DNA from: Gammaproteobacteria bacterium
Lineage (GTDB): Bacteria > Pseudomonadota > Gammaproteobacteria > GCA-001735895
Direction: 5' to 3'
Assembly: GCA_015494335.1 (NCBI GenBank)
Contig: WGBK01000432.1
Span: forward strand, 1 to 33,236
Length of the DNA: 33,236 bases
Part shown: positions 16,298 to 25,256 of the stretch, one piece after another
How the letters are laid out: every line of letters begins with the position of its first letter
Numbering within the stretch: the first letter of the stretch is position 1
Notes under the pieces: model-generated
The model's input: only the letters and a program-made list of their open reading frames with translations
What the model was told of the DNA's origin: nothing
The model's database searches: none
Made by a program: the position numbers and the translations under genes

Positions 16298-18012
16298 TAG
16301 ATCATCTTCTCGGTGAGGTCGGTGACGCGCGCGACTTCCTTGATCGAAGTCACGCCCTTGAGCACATGGCGGATGCCGTCGTCAGCCAGGGTCAGGAAAC
16401 CCTGCTTGTAGGCCAGCTGCTTGATCTCCTTGGCCGTGGCACCCTGGACGATCAGTTCGTCGAGATCCGAGTTCATCTTGAGGATCTCGAGCAGCGCCAT
16501 GCGGCCCTTGTAGCCGGTGTTGTCGCAGGACTTGCAGCCGCGGGCGCGGAAGATGCGATCCGGCACCAGCCCCTGCGGGTTGGACAGCAGCTGCAGGTCG
16601 AAATCGGTCGGCTCGTAGGCTTCCTTGCAGTACTTGCACAGCTTGCGCACCAGGCGCTGGGCGATCACGCCGATGATGTTGCCGGCCATGATCTCGGGGA
16701 TGATGCCGATGTCGCGCAGCCGCGGCAGCGCGCCGATGGCCGAATTGGTGTGCAGCGTGGAATAGACCTGGTGGCCGGTCATGGCCGCGCGAAAGGCCAT
16801 CTCTGCGGTTTCGTGATCGCGGATCTCGCCGACCAGGATCACATCCGGATCCTGCCGCATCAGCGACTTGATGCCGTCCGAGAAACCCATGCCCGCGGTA
16901 TCGCTGACACTGGTCTGGCGGATCAGCGGGAACGGATACTCGACCGGGTCTTCCAGGGTCATAATGTTGATCTGCTCGTTGCTCAGGTGATTGAGCAGCG
17001 AGTAAAGGGTGGTGGTCTTGCCGCTGCCCGTGGGACCGGTAACCAGGATCAGGCCTTCCGGCCGCGCCATCATGATCTTCAGCTTGCGCATCGAGTCGTC
17101 CGGCAGGCCCAGGCCCTCGAGGGGAATCACGCCCTTTTCGCGGTCGAGCACGCGCAGCACGATGTTCTCGCCATGGATGGTCGGTTGCGAGGCGACGCGG
17201 AAGTCGATCTGGCGGCCGATGATGACGCGCGAGATGCGGCCATCCTGGGGCGCACGGGTTTCGGCGATGTTCATCTCGGCCATAACCTTCAGGCGCACCG
17301 CGATGGCCGACCAGTAGGTCTTGTGCAGACTGCGCACCTGCCGCAGCACCCCGTCGATGCGATAGCGTATGCGCAGGAAGCTTTCCTCGGGCTCGAAATG
17401 GATGTCCGAGGCGCCGCGCTTGACCGCGTCGGCCAGCATCACGTCCACCAGCCGCACCAGCGGCTGGCTGTATTCCTCGGTCTCGCCCTGGTAATTGCTG
17501 TAGTCGGCCTCGCCAGTCTCGATCTCGCGCAGGATGCCGTCGATGGACAGCTCATAGCCGTAGAACTGGTCGATGGCGTTGGAGATCTCGGTTTCGCCGG
17601 CGAGCACCGGGACAATCTCGATATGATGCCCGACCAGGATGCGCAGCCGGTCCAGCGTAAACAGGTTGAAGGTGTCGGACATCGCCACCGTCAGCTGGCC
17701 GGTGGCGGCGTTGTAGTTGATCGGAATAACCTTGTGCTTGCGCGCGGTTTCGGAATCGATCAGGTTAATTGCTTCCGGATCGGGCACGACATTGGTCAGA
17801 TCGACGCTGTCCTGCTCCAGGGCCTCGCCCAGGGCCGAGCGCATGATCGCCTCGGTTGCAAAACCGAGGCTCACCAGCAGCTTGCCCAGCGGCTGGTTGA
17901 CCTTCTTCTGCTCGGTCAGGGCGATATCCAGCTGGTCCTGGGTAATCACCCCACCTTCCATGAGGATCTCGCCCAGCCGCTTTGGCTTGTTGTTGTGCGC
18001 CGAGCGGGTCAC
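16297..18012 (-). CDS. GspE/PilB/MshE family assembly ATPase, set A
   Basis: 571-residue cytoplasmic hexameric ATPase that powers filament extension. N-terminal GspE_N-type domain (RLGEILMEGGVITQDQLDIA) about 10-165; the catalytic domain contains Walker A GPTGSGKTTTL (around residue 326), the Asp box DPVEYPFPLIRQ, Walker B DVILVGEIRDHETAEMAF and the His box MTGHQVYSTLHTN. Two CxxC pairs (CKYC, CKSC) form the zinc site usual in GspE-type extension ATPases. The N-terminal domain of the related MshE binds cyclic di-GMP; the matching Arg/Leu motif should be checked. Overlaps the TPR gene by 4 bases and the GspF gene by 1. Confidence 0.96.
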   Translation of the reverse strand: MTRSAHNNKPKRLGEILMEGGVITQDQLDIALTEQKKVNQPLGKLLVSLGFATEAIMRSALGEALEQDSVDLTNVVPDPEAINLIDSETARKHKVIPINYNAATGQLTVAMSDTFNLFTLDRLRILVGHHIEIVPVLAGETEISNAIDQFYGYELSIDGILREIETGEADYSNYQGETEEYSQPLVRLVDVMLADAVKRGASDIHFEPEESFLRIRYRIDGVLRQVRSLHKTYWSAIAVRLKVMAEMNIAETRAPQDGRISRVIIGRQIDFRVASQPTIHGENIVLRVLDREKGVIPLEGLGLPDDSMRKLKIMMARPEGLILVTGPTGSGKTTTLYSLLNHLSNEQINIMTLEDPVEYPFPLIRQTSVSDTAGMGFSDGIKSLMRQDPDVILVGEIRDHETAEMAFRAAMTGHQVYSTLHTNSAIGALPRLRDIGIIPEIMAGNIIGVIAQRLVRKLCKYCKEAYEPTDFDLQLLSNPQGLVPDRIFRARGCKSCDNTGYKGRMALLEILKMNSDLDELIVQGATAKEIKQLAYKQGFLTLADDGIRHVLKGVTSIKEVARVTDLTEKMI

Positions 18013-20288
18013 GGATTCAGCACCTCGATCCGCTGCGCCACCTGGTCGGCATCAAAGGTCGCCAGTACCCGGTCACGACTGGCCAGGGCACGACGATAGT
18101 ACTCGACCGCCACCTCGGGCTTGCCCAGGTGCTCCAGGCTGACCGCCAGGTTGTAGGCGGCATTGGCATCGTCGGGTTTGCGCTGCAGGGCCTGGAAGTA
18201 GGCCGCCTGCGCCTCGGCCCAGCGCTGCTGGCGGCTGTACATGTTGCCGAGGGTGAAGTAGAGATAGGGCGCGTCGGGCTGCTCCCTCAGCATTTCCTTG
18301 ATGCGCGTCTCGCCGTTCTGCGGGTCGATGTTGGCGACGGCGAGCAGCGACGCCATGGCCTCGCTGTCCTTCGGGTTCAGCAGCAACAGGCGCTGGTAGA
18401 GCTCGATGGCGCGGTTGTAGTCACCATCCTGCACCTCGATGGCGGCCATGCCGAGCAGGGCATCGCGGTTGTCGGGGTCGAGAGCCAGTACCTGGGCATA
18501 GCGTCGGCGCGCCTCGGACAGATCACCCTGTTCGTAGGCCCCGTAGGCTTCGTTGAGCAGGCGGTCCTTGTCGTCGATGCGCTCGCTGCTGCTCAATTTC
18601 AACCGGGCCGGGCGGGATTCAGTCGGCGCGGCGGCGGTTTCGGCGGATTTTTCCGCGGCCGGCACCGCAGCCGCGGAGCGGGATGTCGCTGCAGACGGAG
18701 ACTCGGCCTTGCGTTCCTGACCCATGGGCTTCGCGGGCTGCGGTTCCACTGCGGTTCCGGTCTCGACCCCGGTCGCGCCGGAATCTGCGATCTCGGTCCC
18801 TGGTCGGGTCGACGCTGCAGTGGTTTCCGGCGTTTCGGGCTGATCCGCCGAGGCCAGGGTCACACCCTTGGCATCGCCGCCGACCGGTTTTGCGAAGAGG
18901 TCGATTTTCTCTTCCCTGGGCGGCTGGATCACGCCAGGCATCGGATCCCGCTTGAGACGCGCCAGGCTGTTGTCGATGCGATCGGATTCATCGCTGAGGT
19001 CGTACAATGCCCACAGACCCACCATCATCAGCAACAACAACGCCATGCCGCCCATCCATTTCAGGTAGCGGCCACGGTGCTGCGACGACTTGCTCATGAA
19101 CACCTTTTTCGCGTAGTCGGGCGTCATCACCGCGCCAGGCTCCGGCTTGATGCCGGGGAAAATCCGCGATACATCGCTGTCGGACAGCTTGATCAGGGTG
19201 CGATCGTAGTTGTCCGGCGCATAGCCTCCGCGTCCGGTGGTGGAGGTCGTTGCACCCAGGGTCTGCTCGTTGGTCAGGCGGTCGATATCGACGGAGGCCG
19301 TCGGGGATTCCGGGTTGATGATCGTCGACTGCTCGTCATCATCGATCGGCGCAGACGAACCCGGATCATCGACGCGCCCGCCCGGCATCGGCCGGCCGCT
19401 GTGGGTGGTATCGTCCAGAGCCCGCTGGGCGCGTTCCTCGGGATTGGTCAGGGTGGTGTCGTCGGAGCCCAGATCGCTGGCGGAGCGATCGAGATCGTCC
19501 AGGCTGACCGGGCGCATCTCGACGGTGCGGGTCGCGGCGGTGGCGTCGATGCCCGAGGCATCGGAGGAGTCGGCGCCATCGCCCATGAAGGCGGTGACAT
19601 CGTCCTGGGTCAGTTCGGGTTGCGACGCGGCCCGCAGGCGGGCCAGTTCCTCGGCGCTGAACTCGTCGGTCTCGATCAGCGTATTGCCGTCTCGATCAAT
19701 GGGAATGCTGTCGTCCATGACCAGCAGGGTCGGGTCGGTGCCCTGATCGACGGCCGAGAATTCCGTAGTGTCGGAGGACAGGTGGGTTTCGGAAAGATCG
19801 TCGTCGGCCTGTTCACCCGGCCCCTGGTCGAAACGCTCGGTTTCGGTCCAGGCTCCGCCGGTCGAGGTTTCGTCCTCCCGGTTCGGCATCCCGGTTTCAC
19901 CGACCGGGCGGGTTTCATCGTGATCGGCAGCCTCCATGCGCTCGGTTTCGACAAAGCCTTCGTTGACCTCGGTGGAATCGACCTCGGTGGCATCGATGAG
20001 GGTGGTGTCGACGAGCGTCTGCTCGAACTCGCCCGCGTCCATGCGCTCGGTGCGGGTGTAGGTTTCGGTGACCTCGGTCTCGTCGTGCCGCCGGGTTTCG
20101 GTCAGGTCCCGCTCCGTCTCGGTGGTGTCCACTTCGGTGGCATCGATTCGCTGGGTGCGGGTCATGGCCTCGGTTTCGTCGACGCGGGTGGTCTCGGCAG
20201 AGGCCGCATCCGTATCGCCCTCGGCCTGGCCGCTCTTCTGCGCCTTCTTCTCGGCCGCTTTCTTGAGTGCGTCTAAGAGTAAACTCAT
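18009..20288 (-). CDS. TPR protein with Thr/Glu/Asp-rich cytoplasmic region (MshN-like position), set A
   Basis: 759 residues. N-terminus MSLLLDALKKAAEKKAQ is a motif shared by TPR proteins of type IV pilus and secretion loci. Residues about 25-400 are acidic and low in complexity, with Thr-Glu repeats (see 19763-20200). A short segment before the membrane (MTPDYAKKVFMSKSSQHRGR) is more ordered. One transmembrane helix lies near 410-430 (GGMALLLLMMVGLWALYDL), then a Pro/Ala/Thr linker, then about five TPR units from 575 to the end (AYEQGDLSEARRRYAQVLAL and similar). So the repeats face the cytoplasm and the TPRs the periplasm. A GGAGG Shine-Dalgarno 8 bases upstream supports the start. It precedes gspE as MshN precedes mshE in set B. 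Confidence 0.9.
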   Translation of the reverse strand: MSLLLDALKKAAEKKAQKSGQAEGDTDAASAETTRVDETEAMTRTQRIDATEVDTTETERDLTETRRHDETEVTETYTRTERMDAGEFEQTLVDTTLIDATEVDSTEVNEGFVETERMEAADHDETRPVGETGMPNREDETSTGGAWTETERFDQGPGEQADDDLSETHLSSDTTEFSAVDQGTDPTLLVMDDSIPIDRDGNTLIETDEFSAEELARLRAASQPELTQDDVTAFMGDGADSSDASGIDATAATRTVEMRPVSLDDLDRSASDLGSDDTTLTNPEERAQRALDDTTHSGRPMPGGRVDDPGSSAPIDDDEQSTIINPESPTASVDIDRLTNEQTLGATTSTTGRGGYAPDNYDRTLIKLSDSDVSRIFPGIKPEPGAVMTPDYAKKVFMSKSSQHRGRYLKWMGGMALLLLMMVGLWALYDLSDESDRIDNSLARLKRDPMPGVIQPPREEKIDLFAKPVGGDAKGVTLASADQPETPETTAASTRPGTEIADSGATGVETGTAVEPQPAKPMGQERKAESPSAATSRSAAAVPAAEKSAETAAAPTESRPARLKLSSSERIDDKDRLLNEAYGAYEQGDLSEARRRYAQVLALDPDNRDALLGMAAIEVQDGDYNRAIELYQRLLLLNPKDSEAMASLLAVANIDPQNGETRIKEMLREQPDAPYLYFTLGNMYSRQQRWAEAQAAYFQALQRKPDDANAAYNLAVSLEHLGKPEVAVEYYRRALASRDRVLATFDADQVAQRIEVLNP
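19763..20200 (-). repeat. Degenerate Thr-Glu repeat coding region
   Basis: Codes for about residues 30-175 of the TPR protein. Related units recur: TRTQRIDATEVDTTE, TRTERMDAGEFEQT, VETERMEAADHDET, TETERFDQG. The DNA shows matching short tcggt(g/t)tcg-like repeats on the plus strand. The units are diverged, so recent slippage is not evident. Confidence 0.6.
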
Positions 20289-20314
20289 GGGTAGCCTCCG
20301 CTGACCTGACCCGG

Positions 20315-21859
20315 TTATTCGCTCTTGCGTTCCGGGGTCAGGAAGCGCTTGTAATCCCTGAAGTCGGTGTTCAGGCTGGCATTACGCACTACCCGGGGCC
20401 GCAGGAAGATCACCAGCTCGGTCTTGCGATACTTGCGGGACTTGGTGCCGAACAGGTAACCGAAACCTTCCACATCCTGCAGACCGGGAATGCCGCGGTG
20501 GCCCTCGTCGGTGGTATCCTGCATCAGACCTCCGATGACGGCGGTATTGCCGTTGGCGACACGCAACACCGACTCCATCTCGCGCACCTGGATCTCCGGC
20601 ACCTTGTTGGAGACACCGGCCGCGGCCAGCGCCGGGTTGGGCGTATCTATGAACTGAAGGATGCGCGACAGGGTCGGCCGGATATTGAGAATCACTTCAT
20701 CGTTCTCGGTGATATAGGGCGTCACATTCATGACGAAACCGACCGGAACCGTGTGGATCGTAGTGGTGTAGGTGGTTTTGGCGGCGCTGTTGTTGGTGGC
20801 TTCCTTCTCCTCGACCTCGGTGGTGAAATAGACCCGGTTATCGACCACCTTGAGTACTGAGGTCTGGTTGTTCAGTGCCATGATCTTGGGGCTGGACATG
20901 ACCGAGACATCGCCGAACTGATGCAGTGCGCGGATCGAGGCGCTGATCGCGCGATCGCTGTTGCTGTTGGTGTAAGTAGCCGCGAGGAACGGGGCTACAC
21001 CCAGATTGCCGGCCAGCGTGCTTTGCTGGAAGCTCCAGCCATTGCCTTGGGCCAGTCGCGCCCAATCCACGCCGGCCTGGAACTCGTCATTGAGCGTGAC
21101 CTCGACCACCGTGGCCTCGATCAGTACCTGCTTGCGCGCATTGGCCAGCACCTGGTCGAGAAAGTTCTGGATCGAACGATGTGCCGACTCGGTGGCGGTG
21201 ACCAGGATGGTGCCGGTCTCGCGGTGGGAAACCACCGAACCTCCCTCGGCCAGCGCTGTCAGGTTACTCTCCAGGCTCTTCCAGAACTCGTTGACGGCGG
21301 TATTGCTGACCGTCGTCGAGGAATTGCTGCCGCCGCCCCCGCCCTCGGTGGTGCCAGGCGAGGCGATCTGGGTGTTGACCGACACGTCGGAGGCGGTCTT
21401 GCGCGCCATGTTGAGGTAGTCGATGCGGTACACTCGGGTGAAGGGGCGGTCGCGCTCAACGATCAGGTTGGGGCCGTCCAGGGTATAGCGCAGCTTCACC
21501 TGGCGCGCAATCCGCTTGAGAATCTGCGGCAGGGTCTGGTCGATGGCGTTGATGCTGACCTTGCCCTCGATGGCCGGATCGATGTCGAGGTTGAGACGGG
21601 CATCGCGGGCCAGTGCGAACAGCAGGTCCCGCGCCGGGAGGTCGGTGGCCACGACGGTGAAGGTCTGCAGCTTCTTCGACGGTTTCGGCGGTGTCACGAT
21701 CGGGGCGCTGTCCACCACCGGCGGAATCGTCTGGTCGACCACCTGGGGAATGGGTTCGTTGACATGGCCGACCGGCTTCATGCGCTCGTCCTTGGCCGGA
21801 AAGGTGGTGCTGCAACCCGCCAGGGTCAGCAAGATCACGATAGAGAGGATGTATTTCAT
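20315..21859 (-). CDS. MshL-like secretin, outer-membrane lipoprotein
   Basis: 514 residues. Lipobox LTLAGC with Cys16 predicts a lipoprotein signal. A short N0/STN-type domain (about 68-140, containing DLPARDLLFALARDARLNLD) is followed by an N1-like domain, a Gly/Ser-rich disordered segment (GTTEGGGGGSNSSTT) and the secretin beta-barrel domain, with the signature near VPEIQVREMESVLRVANGNT and GLMQDTTDEG, ending RKTELVIFLRPRVV. It forms the outer-membrane ring through which the filament passes. Shine-Dalgarno GGGAA lies 7 bases upstream. It is the only secretin in view; set B would need its own outside the window or use this one. Confidence 0.95.
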   Translation of the reverse strand: MKYILSIVILLTLAGCSTTFPAKDERMKPVGHVNEPIPQVVDQTIPPVVDSAPIVTPPKPSKKLQTFTVVATDLPARDLLFALARDARLNLDIDPAIEGKVSINAIDQTLPQILKRIARQVKLRYTLDGPNLIVERDRPFTRVYRIDYLNMARKTASDVSVNTQIASPGTTEGGGGGSNSSTTVSNTAVNEFWKSLESNLTALAEGGSVVSHRETGTILVTATESAHRSIQNFLDQVLANARKQVLIEATVVEVTLNDEFQAGVDWARLAQGNGWSFQQSTLAGNLGVAPFLAATYTNSNSDRAISASIRALHQFGDVSVMSSPKIMALNNQTSVLKVVDNRVYFTTEVEEKEATNNSAAKTTYTTTIHTVPVGFVMNVTPYITENDEVILNIRPTLSRILQFIDTPNPALAAAGVSNKVPEIQVREMESVLRVANGNTAVIGGLMQDTTDEGHRGIPGLQDVEGFGYLFGTKSRKYRKTELVIFLRPRVVRNASLNTDFRDYKRFLTPERKSE

Positions 21860-21896
21860 TGTTGTTCCCAGTCCGTATAACCGCCACTATGATAAT

Positions 21897-23693
21897 TCAC
21901 GCGATCCCCGCTTGCCCGTCCGGCCGCGGAGGTTCGCGCCTGCCCGCCGGCGTCTTTGCGCCGACTCGTCCTTCCATTCCTGCCGCCTTTCGGCGACCCT
22001 GCAACAGCACCTGCTGCATGCGGTAGATCGAATGCAGGTAGGGCTGGTTGACCTGTATCGCCGGGGGCAGCTCACGGACTGCCTGTTGCCCGGCCGTAAT
22101 GGTCGGATACTCGCCGTAGAATACTCGAAAGATATCCCCCGATGGCTTGCTCACTTCAAACAGGTAGGTCTTGTCGAGATCCAGCGGCCACTCCCTGAGC
22201 AGGTAGTTTTCCAGCTCCTGCGCCGCGGCCCGGTTCCGCACCATCACCTGTATCGATACGCCCTGACGGTCGGCCTGCTCCAGCCAGGCCCGGCTCTGTT
22301 CCAACTTTTTCTGCAGCCAGCCCTGCGGTGCCTGCGATTCCGGCCCCGCCGTCCTGGTGGCCCCGGCAATCGCATCCGGAGCAGCAACAGGGGCGCTCGA
22401 GGTATCTCTTGAAGTCCCCGGCACAACAGCCTGATTTGCATTAACTTTATCAAGTTTATCGCCCCTCAGTGCGTTTTTTTTTGAACCAGCCGGCATTTCC
22501 TCGAGGCTTGCAGTACCGGGCCTTGCAGCTTCAGACTCGTCGGGGCTGTCGCCGGAAAGCTTTTTCGATGCCCCCTCGGCCCGGGAATCCGGTTTTGTGC
22601 TCCTGAAGGCATTGTTTTGCGGCGCCGGCTCGTTGCCGGGGGATAAAGGCGAGTCGACCGCCTGCGGCACCGGCTCCGCTCTGGCAGGATTGCCCTGACG
22701 GTTCGTAGTGGCCACAGACTGGTTTTCGGCGGGCGCAACCGCGGCGACAGGCCCGGTCACCGGCGATGCCAGGCCGAGCCACTGCGGTTGCAGCTTGTAG
22801 ATCGTCAGCAGGGCGATCAGCAACAGGATCAAACCCAGCAGGGACCAGAACAGCGGGCCGTGTCGGCTGCGTTCGATGCCGAGCCGGGTGAAGCCGCTGT
22901 CTTCCACCGCCTCGCGGAGATGCTTCGAGGTCAGGGTATGGGTGTCGCTGGCATAGGCCGCCAGCAGCATCTTGTCGGCCAGGATATTGACGCGGCGCAG
23001 CAAGCCCTCGGAATGATGGGCAATCTGCTTCGCCAGCTTGCGGTTGATCAGCTCGGGGCCAGTGTAACCGACCTCGCGCATGCGGAAATTGAGATAGCGG
23101 TGGATCTCTTCGGCATCCAGCGGCGCCAGCTTGAACTCGTGAGTGATGCGCTCGCGCAACTGGCGGATGGACTTCTTCGACAGGTTCTCGTCCAGCTCCG
23201 GCTGGCCGAACAGGATGATCTGCAGCAGCTTGTGCTGATCCGTCTCCAGGTTGGACAGCAGGCGGATCTCCTCGAGGGTTTCCAGCGGCATGCCCTGGGC
23301 TTCCTCGATGAACAGCACCACCTGGCGGTCCTCGGCATGACGCTTGAGCAGATAGTTCTGCAACTGCGCCACCAGCTCGTGCTTGGAGGCATCGCGGTCG
23401 ATGTCGAAATGCAGCTCGCTGGCGATGACGAACAGGATGTCTTCCGGCGACACGCTGGGGTTGGCGATGTAGATGATCTCCACATCCTGCGGCAGGATCT
23501 GCTGCAGCATGCGGCAGAGCATGGTCTTGCCGCTGCCGACCTCGCCCACCACCTTGACGATACCCTCGCCACGCTGCACCGCATAGGCCAGCGCCGCGAG
23601 AATGTCGCCGCGCCGTCCGCCCTCATAGAAAAGCGAGGTGTCCGGCGTGATGCGGAAGGGCGGCCGGTTCAGGCCGAAGTATTCTTCATACAT
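21897..23693 (-). CDS. ExeA/MshM-like AAA ATPase fused to a SPOR-like domain
   Basis: 598 residues. Starts MYEEYFGLNRPPFRITPD, the typical start of ExeA/GspA/MshM ATPases, with Walker A GEVGSGKT (50-57), Walker B VVLFIEEAQGMP and the sensor segment LLRRVNILADKMLLAAY. A transmembrane helix (about 279-299) leads to a long disordered Pro/Ala/Ser linker. The C-terminal part (about 475-565, GVSIQVMVRNRAAAQELENY) has the repeated beta-alpha pattern of a SPOR domain, which binds denuded septal peptidoglycan. ExeA-type proteins help insert secretins through the cell wall, so an attached peptidoglycan binder fits. It lies directly upstream of the secretin gene. The 3' part of a second MshM is at the right end. 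Confidence 0.88.
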   Translation of the reverse strand: MYEEYFGLNRPPFRITPDTSLFYEGGRRGDILAALAYAVQRGEGIVKVVGEVGSGKTMLCRMLQQILPQDVEIIYIANPSVSPEDILFVIASELHFDIDRDASKHELVAQLQNYLLKRHAEDRQVVLFIEEAQGMPLETLEEIRLLSNLETDQHKLLQIILFGQPELDENLSKKSIRQLRERITHEFKLAPLDAEEIHRYLNFRMREVGYTGPELINRKLAKQIAHHSEGLLRRVNILADKMLLAAYASDTHTLTSKHLREAVEDSGFTRLGIERSRHGPLFWSLLGLILLLIALLTIYKLQPQWLGLASPVTGPVAAVAPAENQSVATTNRQGNPARAEPVPQAVDSPLSPGNEPAPQNNAFRSTKPDSRAEGASKKLSGDSPDESEAARPGTASLEEMPAGSKKNALRGDKLDKVNANQAVVPGTSRDTSSAPVAAPDAIAGATRTAGPESQAPQGWLQKKLEQSRAWLEQADRQGVSIQVMVRNRAAAQELENYLLREWPLDLDKTYLFEVSKPSGDIFRVFYGEYPTITAGQQAVRELPPAIQVNQPYLHSIYRMQQVLLQGRRKAAGMEGRVGAKTPAGRREPPRPDGQAGIA

Positions 23694-23770
23694 GGGTCAT
23701 GTCATCCTGGTCTCGCTCCATGATAATCGCGGGACCGGCCACGGAAACGCGCGCTGGTGCACAAAGCCGC

Positions 23771-25192
23771 TCACTCGTCATCGTTTTGCGCCTCCGCCGC
23801 CTCGGCACCGCCGACGCGCTCCAGGCGTCCGTACAGGGTGGAACGGTTGATACCCAGCAGCTCGGCCGCCCGGCTCATATTGTTGTCGCTCTGGCGCAAC
23901 GCGAGTTCGATCCATTCGCGCTCGATGCGCTTGAGGGCGTCGCCGAGCTGGAATCCGGGTTGCCGCAACTGCTCGTGCAGCCACTGTTCCGACTGCTCCA
24001 CACCCTTCGCCGCCGGCTGCACGCCCGCCGGCTGCAGTTCCTGATGCAGAACTTCCCGCTTGATGGTCTGCCCCGGGTATTTTGCCGACAGACGGATCAC
24101 CACATTGCGCAGTTCTCGCACATTGCCCGGAAACTCGTGCTGCAACCAGAGTTCGCGGGCCTCGTCGTCGAGACGAAAGCTTCCCGCCCCGTCCGGCGCC
24201 TGGCGCTGGAAATAGTCGAGCAGCAACAGCTTGTCGCCGTCGCGTTCCCGCAGTGCCGGAACACGCAGGGTCAAGACGCTGAGACGATGGTAGAGATCCT
24301 CGCGGAAACGGCCCTCGGACACCGCCTGCAGCAGATCCTTGTTGCTCGCCGCCAGCACCCGACAGCGTGCCTGCCGCGGCCGGGTCTCACCAAGACGATA
24401 GAACTCGCCATTCTCCAGCACGCGCAGCAGCTTGGCCTGCAGATCCAGCGGCAGGTCGGCGATCTCGTCGAGCAGCAGGGTTCCAGCCCCCGTCTCTTCG
24501 AAGAAACCGGGGCGCGCTTCCCGGGCCCCGGTAAAGGCGCCCCGGGCATGGCCAAACAGCTGAGACTCGAGCAGCTCGCCATTGAAGGCGGCGCAGTTGA
24601 GTGTCAGAAAGGGTTCCGCCGAGCGGCGGCTGAAGCGGTGCAGGCTCAGCGCCACCAGTTCCTTGCCGCTGCCGGATTCGCCCTGGATCAGCAGCGGATA
24701 GGGCGAATCGGCGAGCTGCAGGATCTGTTCGCGCAGCAGCTCGATGGCCGGACTCTGGCCGATGATGCCCATGTCCTCGTCGGCGGGACGGCTCGGTTCC
24801 TGATCCCTTTCCAGTTGCCGCTTGAGCCGCATTTTCAGCTCCGCGACATCGCAGGGCTTGGGGATGAAATCCGCCGCCCCGAGTTGCAGGGCCCGTTCGA
24901 CCTGAGCGCGATCGTCCTGCCCCGAGAGCACCAGGATACGCGTTTGCGGAAACTTGCGGTGCAGATGCTCGATCACCGCCAGGCCCTCGTCGGGCAGGTG
25001 AGTGTCCGGCGGCAAGCCCAGGTCCACAAGCGCCAGCATCGGCGCCGGATCCATGCGCTGCAGCAGTTCGATGGCAGCGGGCCGATCCTCGGCCACTTCG
25101 ACCTGGAAGTCGGAGCTCAGCACGTACTTCAGGCTTTCGGCGATGATCGCATCGTCATCGACGATCAGCAGCGAAGAGTGATCGCGGTTCAT
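23771..25192 (-). CDS. Sigma-54-dependent response regulator of set A (PrsR-like)
   Basis: 473 residues from ATG 25192. Receiver domain about 1-125 with acidic residues Asp12-Asp14 and phosphoacceptor Asp57 (ALVDLGLPP). AAA+ domain with Walker A GESGSGKE, an intact sigma-54 contact loop GAFTGA, and GTLLLDEIADLP. The C-terminal Fis-type helix-turn-helix is MSRAAELLGINRSTLYGRLE. The longer reading frame up to 25366 is rejected as the start because a strong sigma-70 promoter (25228-25256) would begin transcription at about 25221. No adjacent kinase; the membrane kinase at 8367-10085 is the likely partner (inference). It probably controls sigma-54 pilin promoters in this locus, such as the one at 6735-6751. 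Confidence 0.93.
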   Translation of the reverse strand: MNRDHSSLLIVDDDAIIAESLKYVLSSDFQVEVAEDRPAAIELLQRMDPAPMLALVDLGLPPDTHLPDEGLAVIEHLHRKFPQTRILVLSGQDDRAQVERALQLGAADFIPKPCDVAELKMRLKRQLERDQEPSRPADEDMGIIGQSPAIELLREQILQLADSPYPLLIQGESGSGKELVALSLHRFSRRSAEPFLTLNCAAFNGELLESQLFGHARGAFTGAREARPGFFEETGAGTLLLDEIADLPLDLQAKLLRVLENGEFYRLGETRPRQARCRVLAASNKDLLQAVSEGRFREDLYHRLSVLTLRVPALRERDGDKLLLLDYFQRQAPDGAGSFRLDDEARELWLQHEFPGNVRELRNVVIRLSAKYPGQTIKREVLHQELQPAGVQPAAKGVEQSEQWLHEQLRQPGFQLGDALKRIEREWIELALRQSDNNMSRAAELLGINRSTLYGRLERVGGAEAAEAQNDDE

Positions 25193-25227
25193 GACAGGCG
25201 GGGCTGCGGCAGGGGGTTCATCCGGCC

Positions 25228-25256
25228 AGTATAGTGTCGAAATATCGACATGACAA
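25228..25256 (-). promoter_or_regulatory. Sigma-70 promoter of the response regulator gene
   Basis: On the minus strand: TTGTCA (25256-25251), a 17-base spacer, TATACT (25233-25228). Both hexamers match consensus at 5/6 and the spacing is optimal. Predicted start near 25221, about 29 bases before ATG 25192. Confidence 0.75.
25235..25250. promoter_or_regulatory. Perfect inverted repeat filling the spacer of the regulator promoter
   Basis: TGTCGA-AATA-TCGACA: two perfect 6-base arms with a 4-base centre, lying exactly between the -35 and -10 hexamers. A protein bound here should block RNA polymerase. Autorepression by the regulator is inferred from the similar site at 6812-6827. Confidence 0.6.

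Noticed and set aside
13454..20276. Very long plus-strand open frames (948, 577 and 764 codons) opposite set A
   Set aside because: They lie antisense to well-recognised assembly genes, have no matching start signals, and are composed of His/Gln/Arg/Asp-rich low-complexity sequence, as expected from GC-rich codon third positions read backwards.
23694..23770. Promoter between the regulator and the AAA-SPOR gene
   Set aside because: TATCAT is present but there is no acceptable -35 and no -24/-12; the 77-base gap shows nothing else notable.
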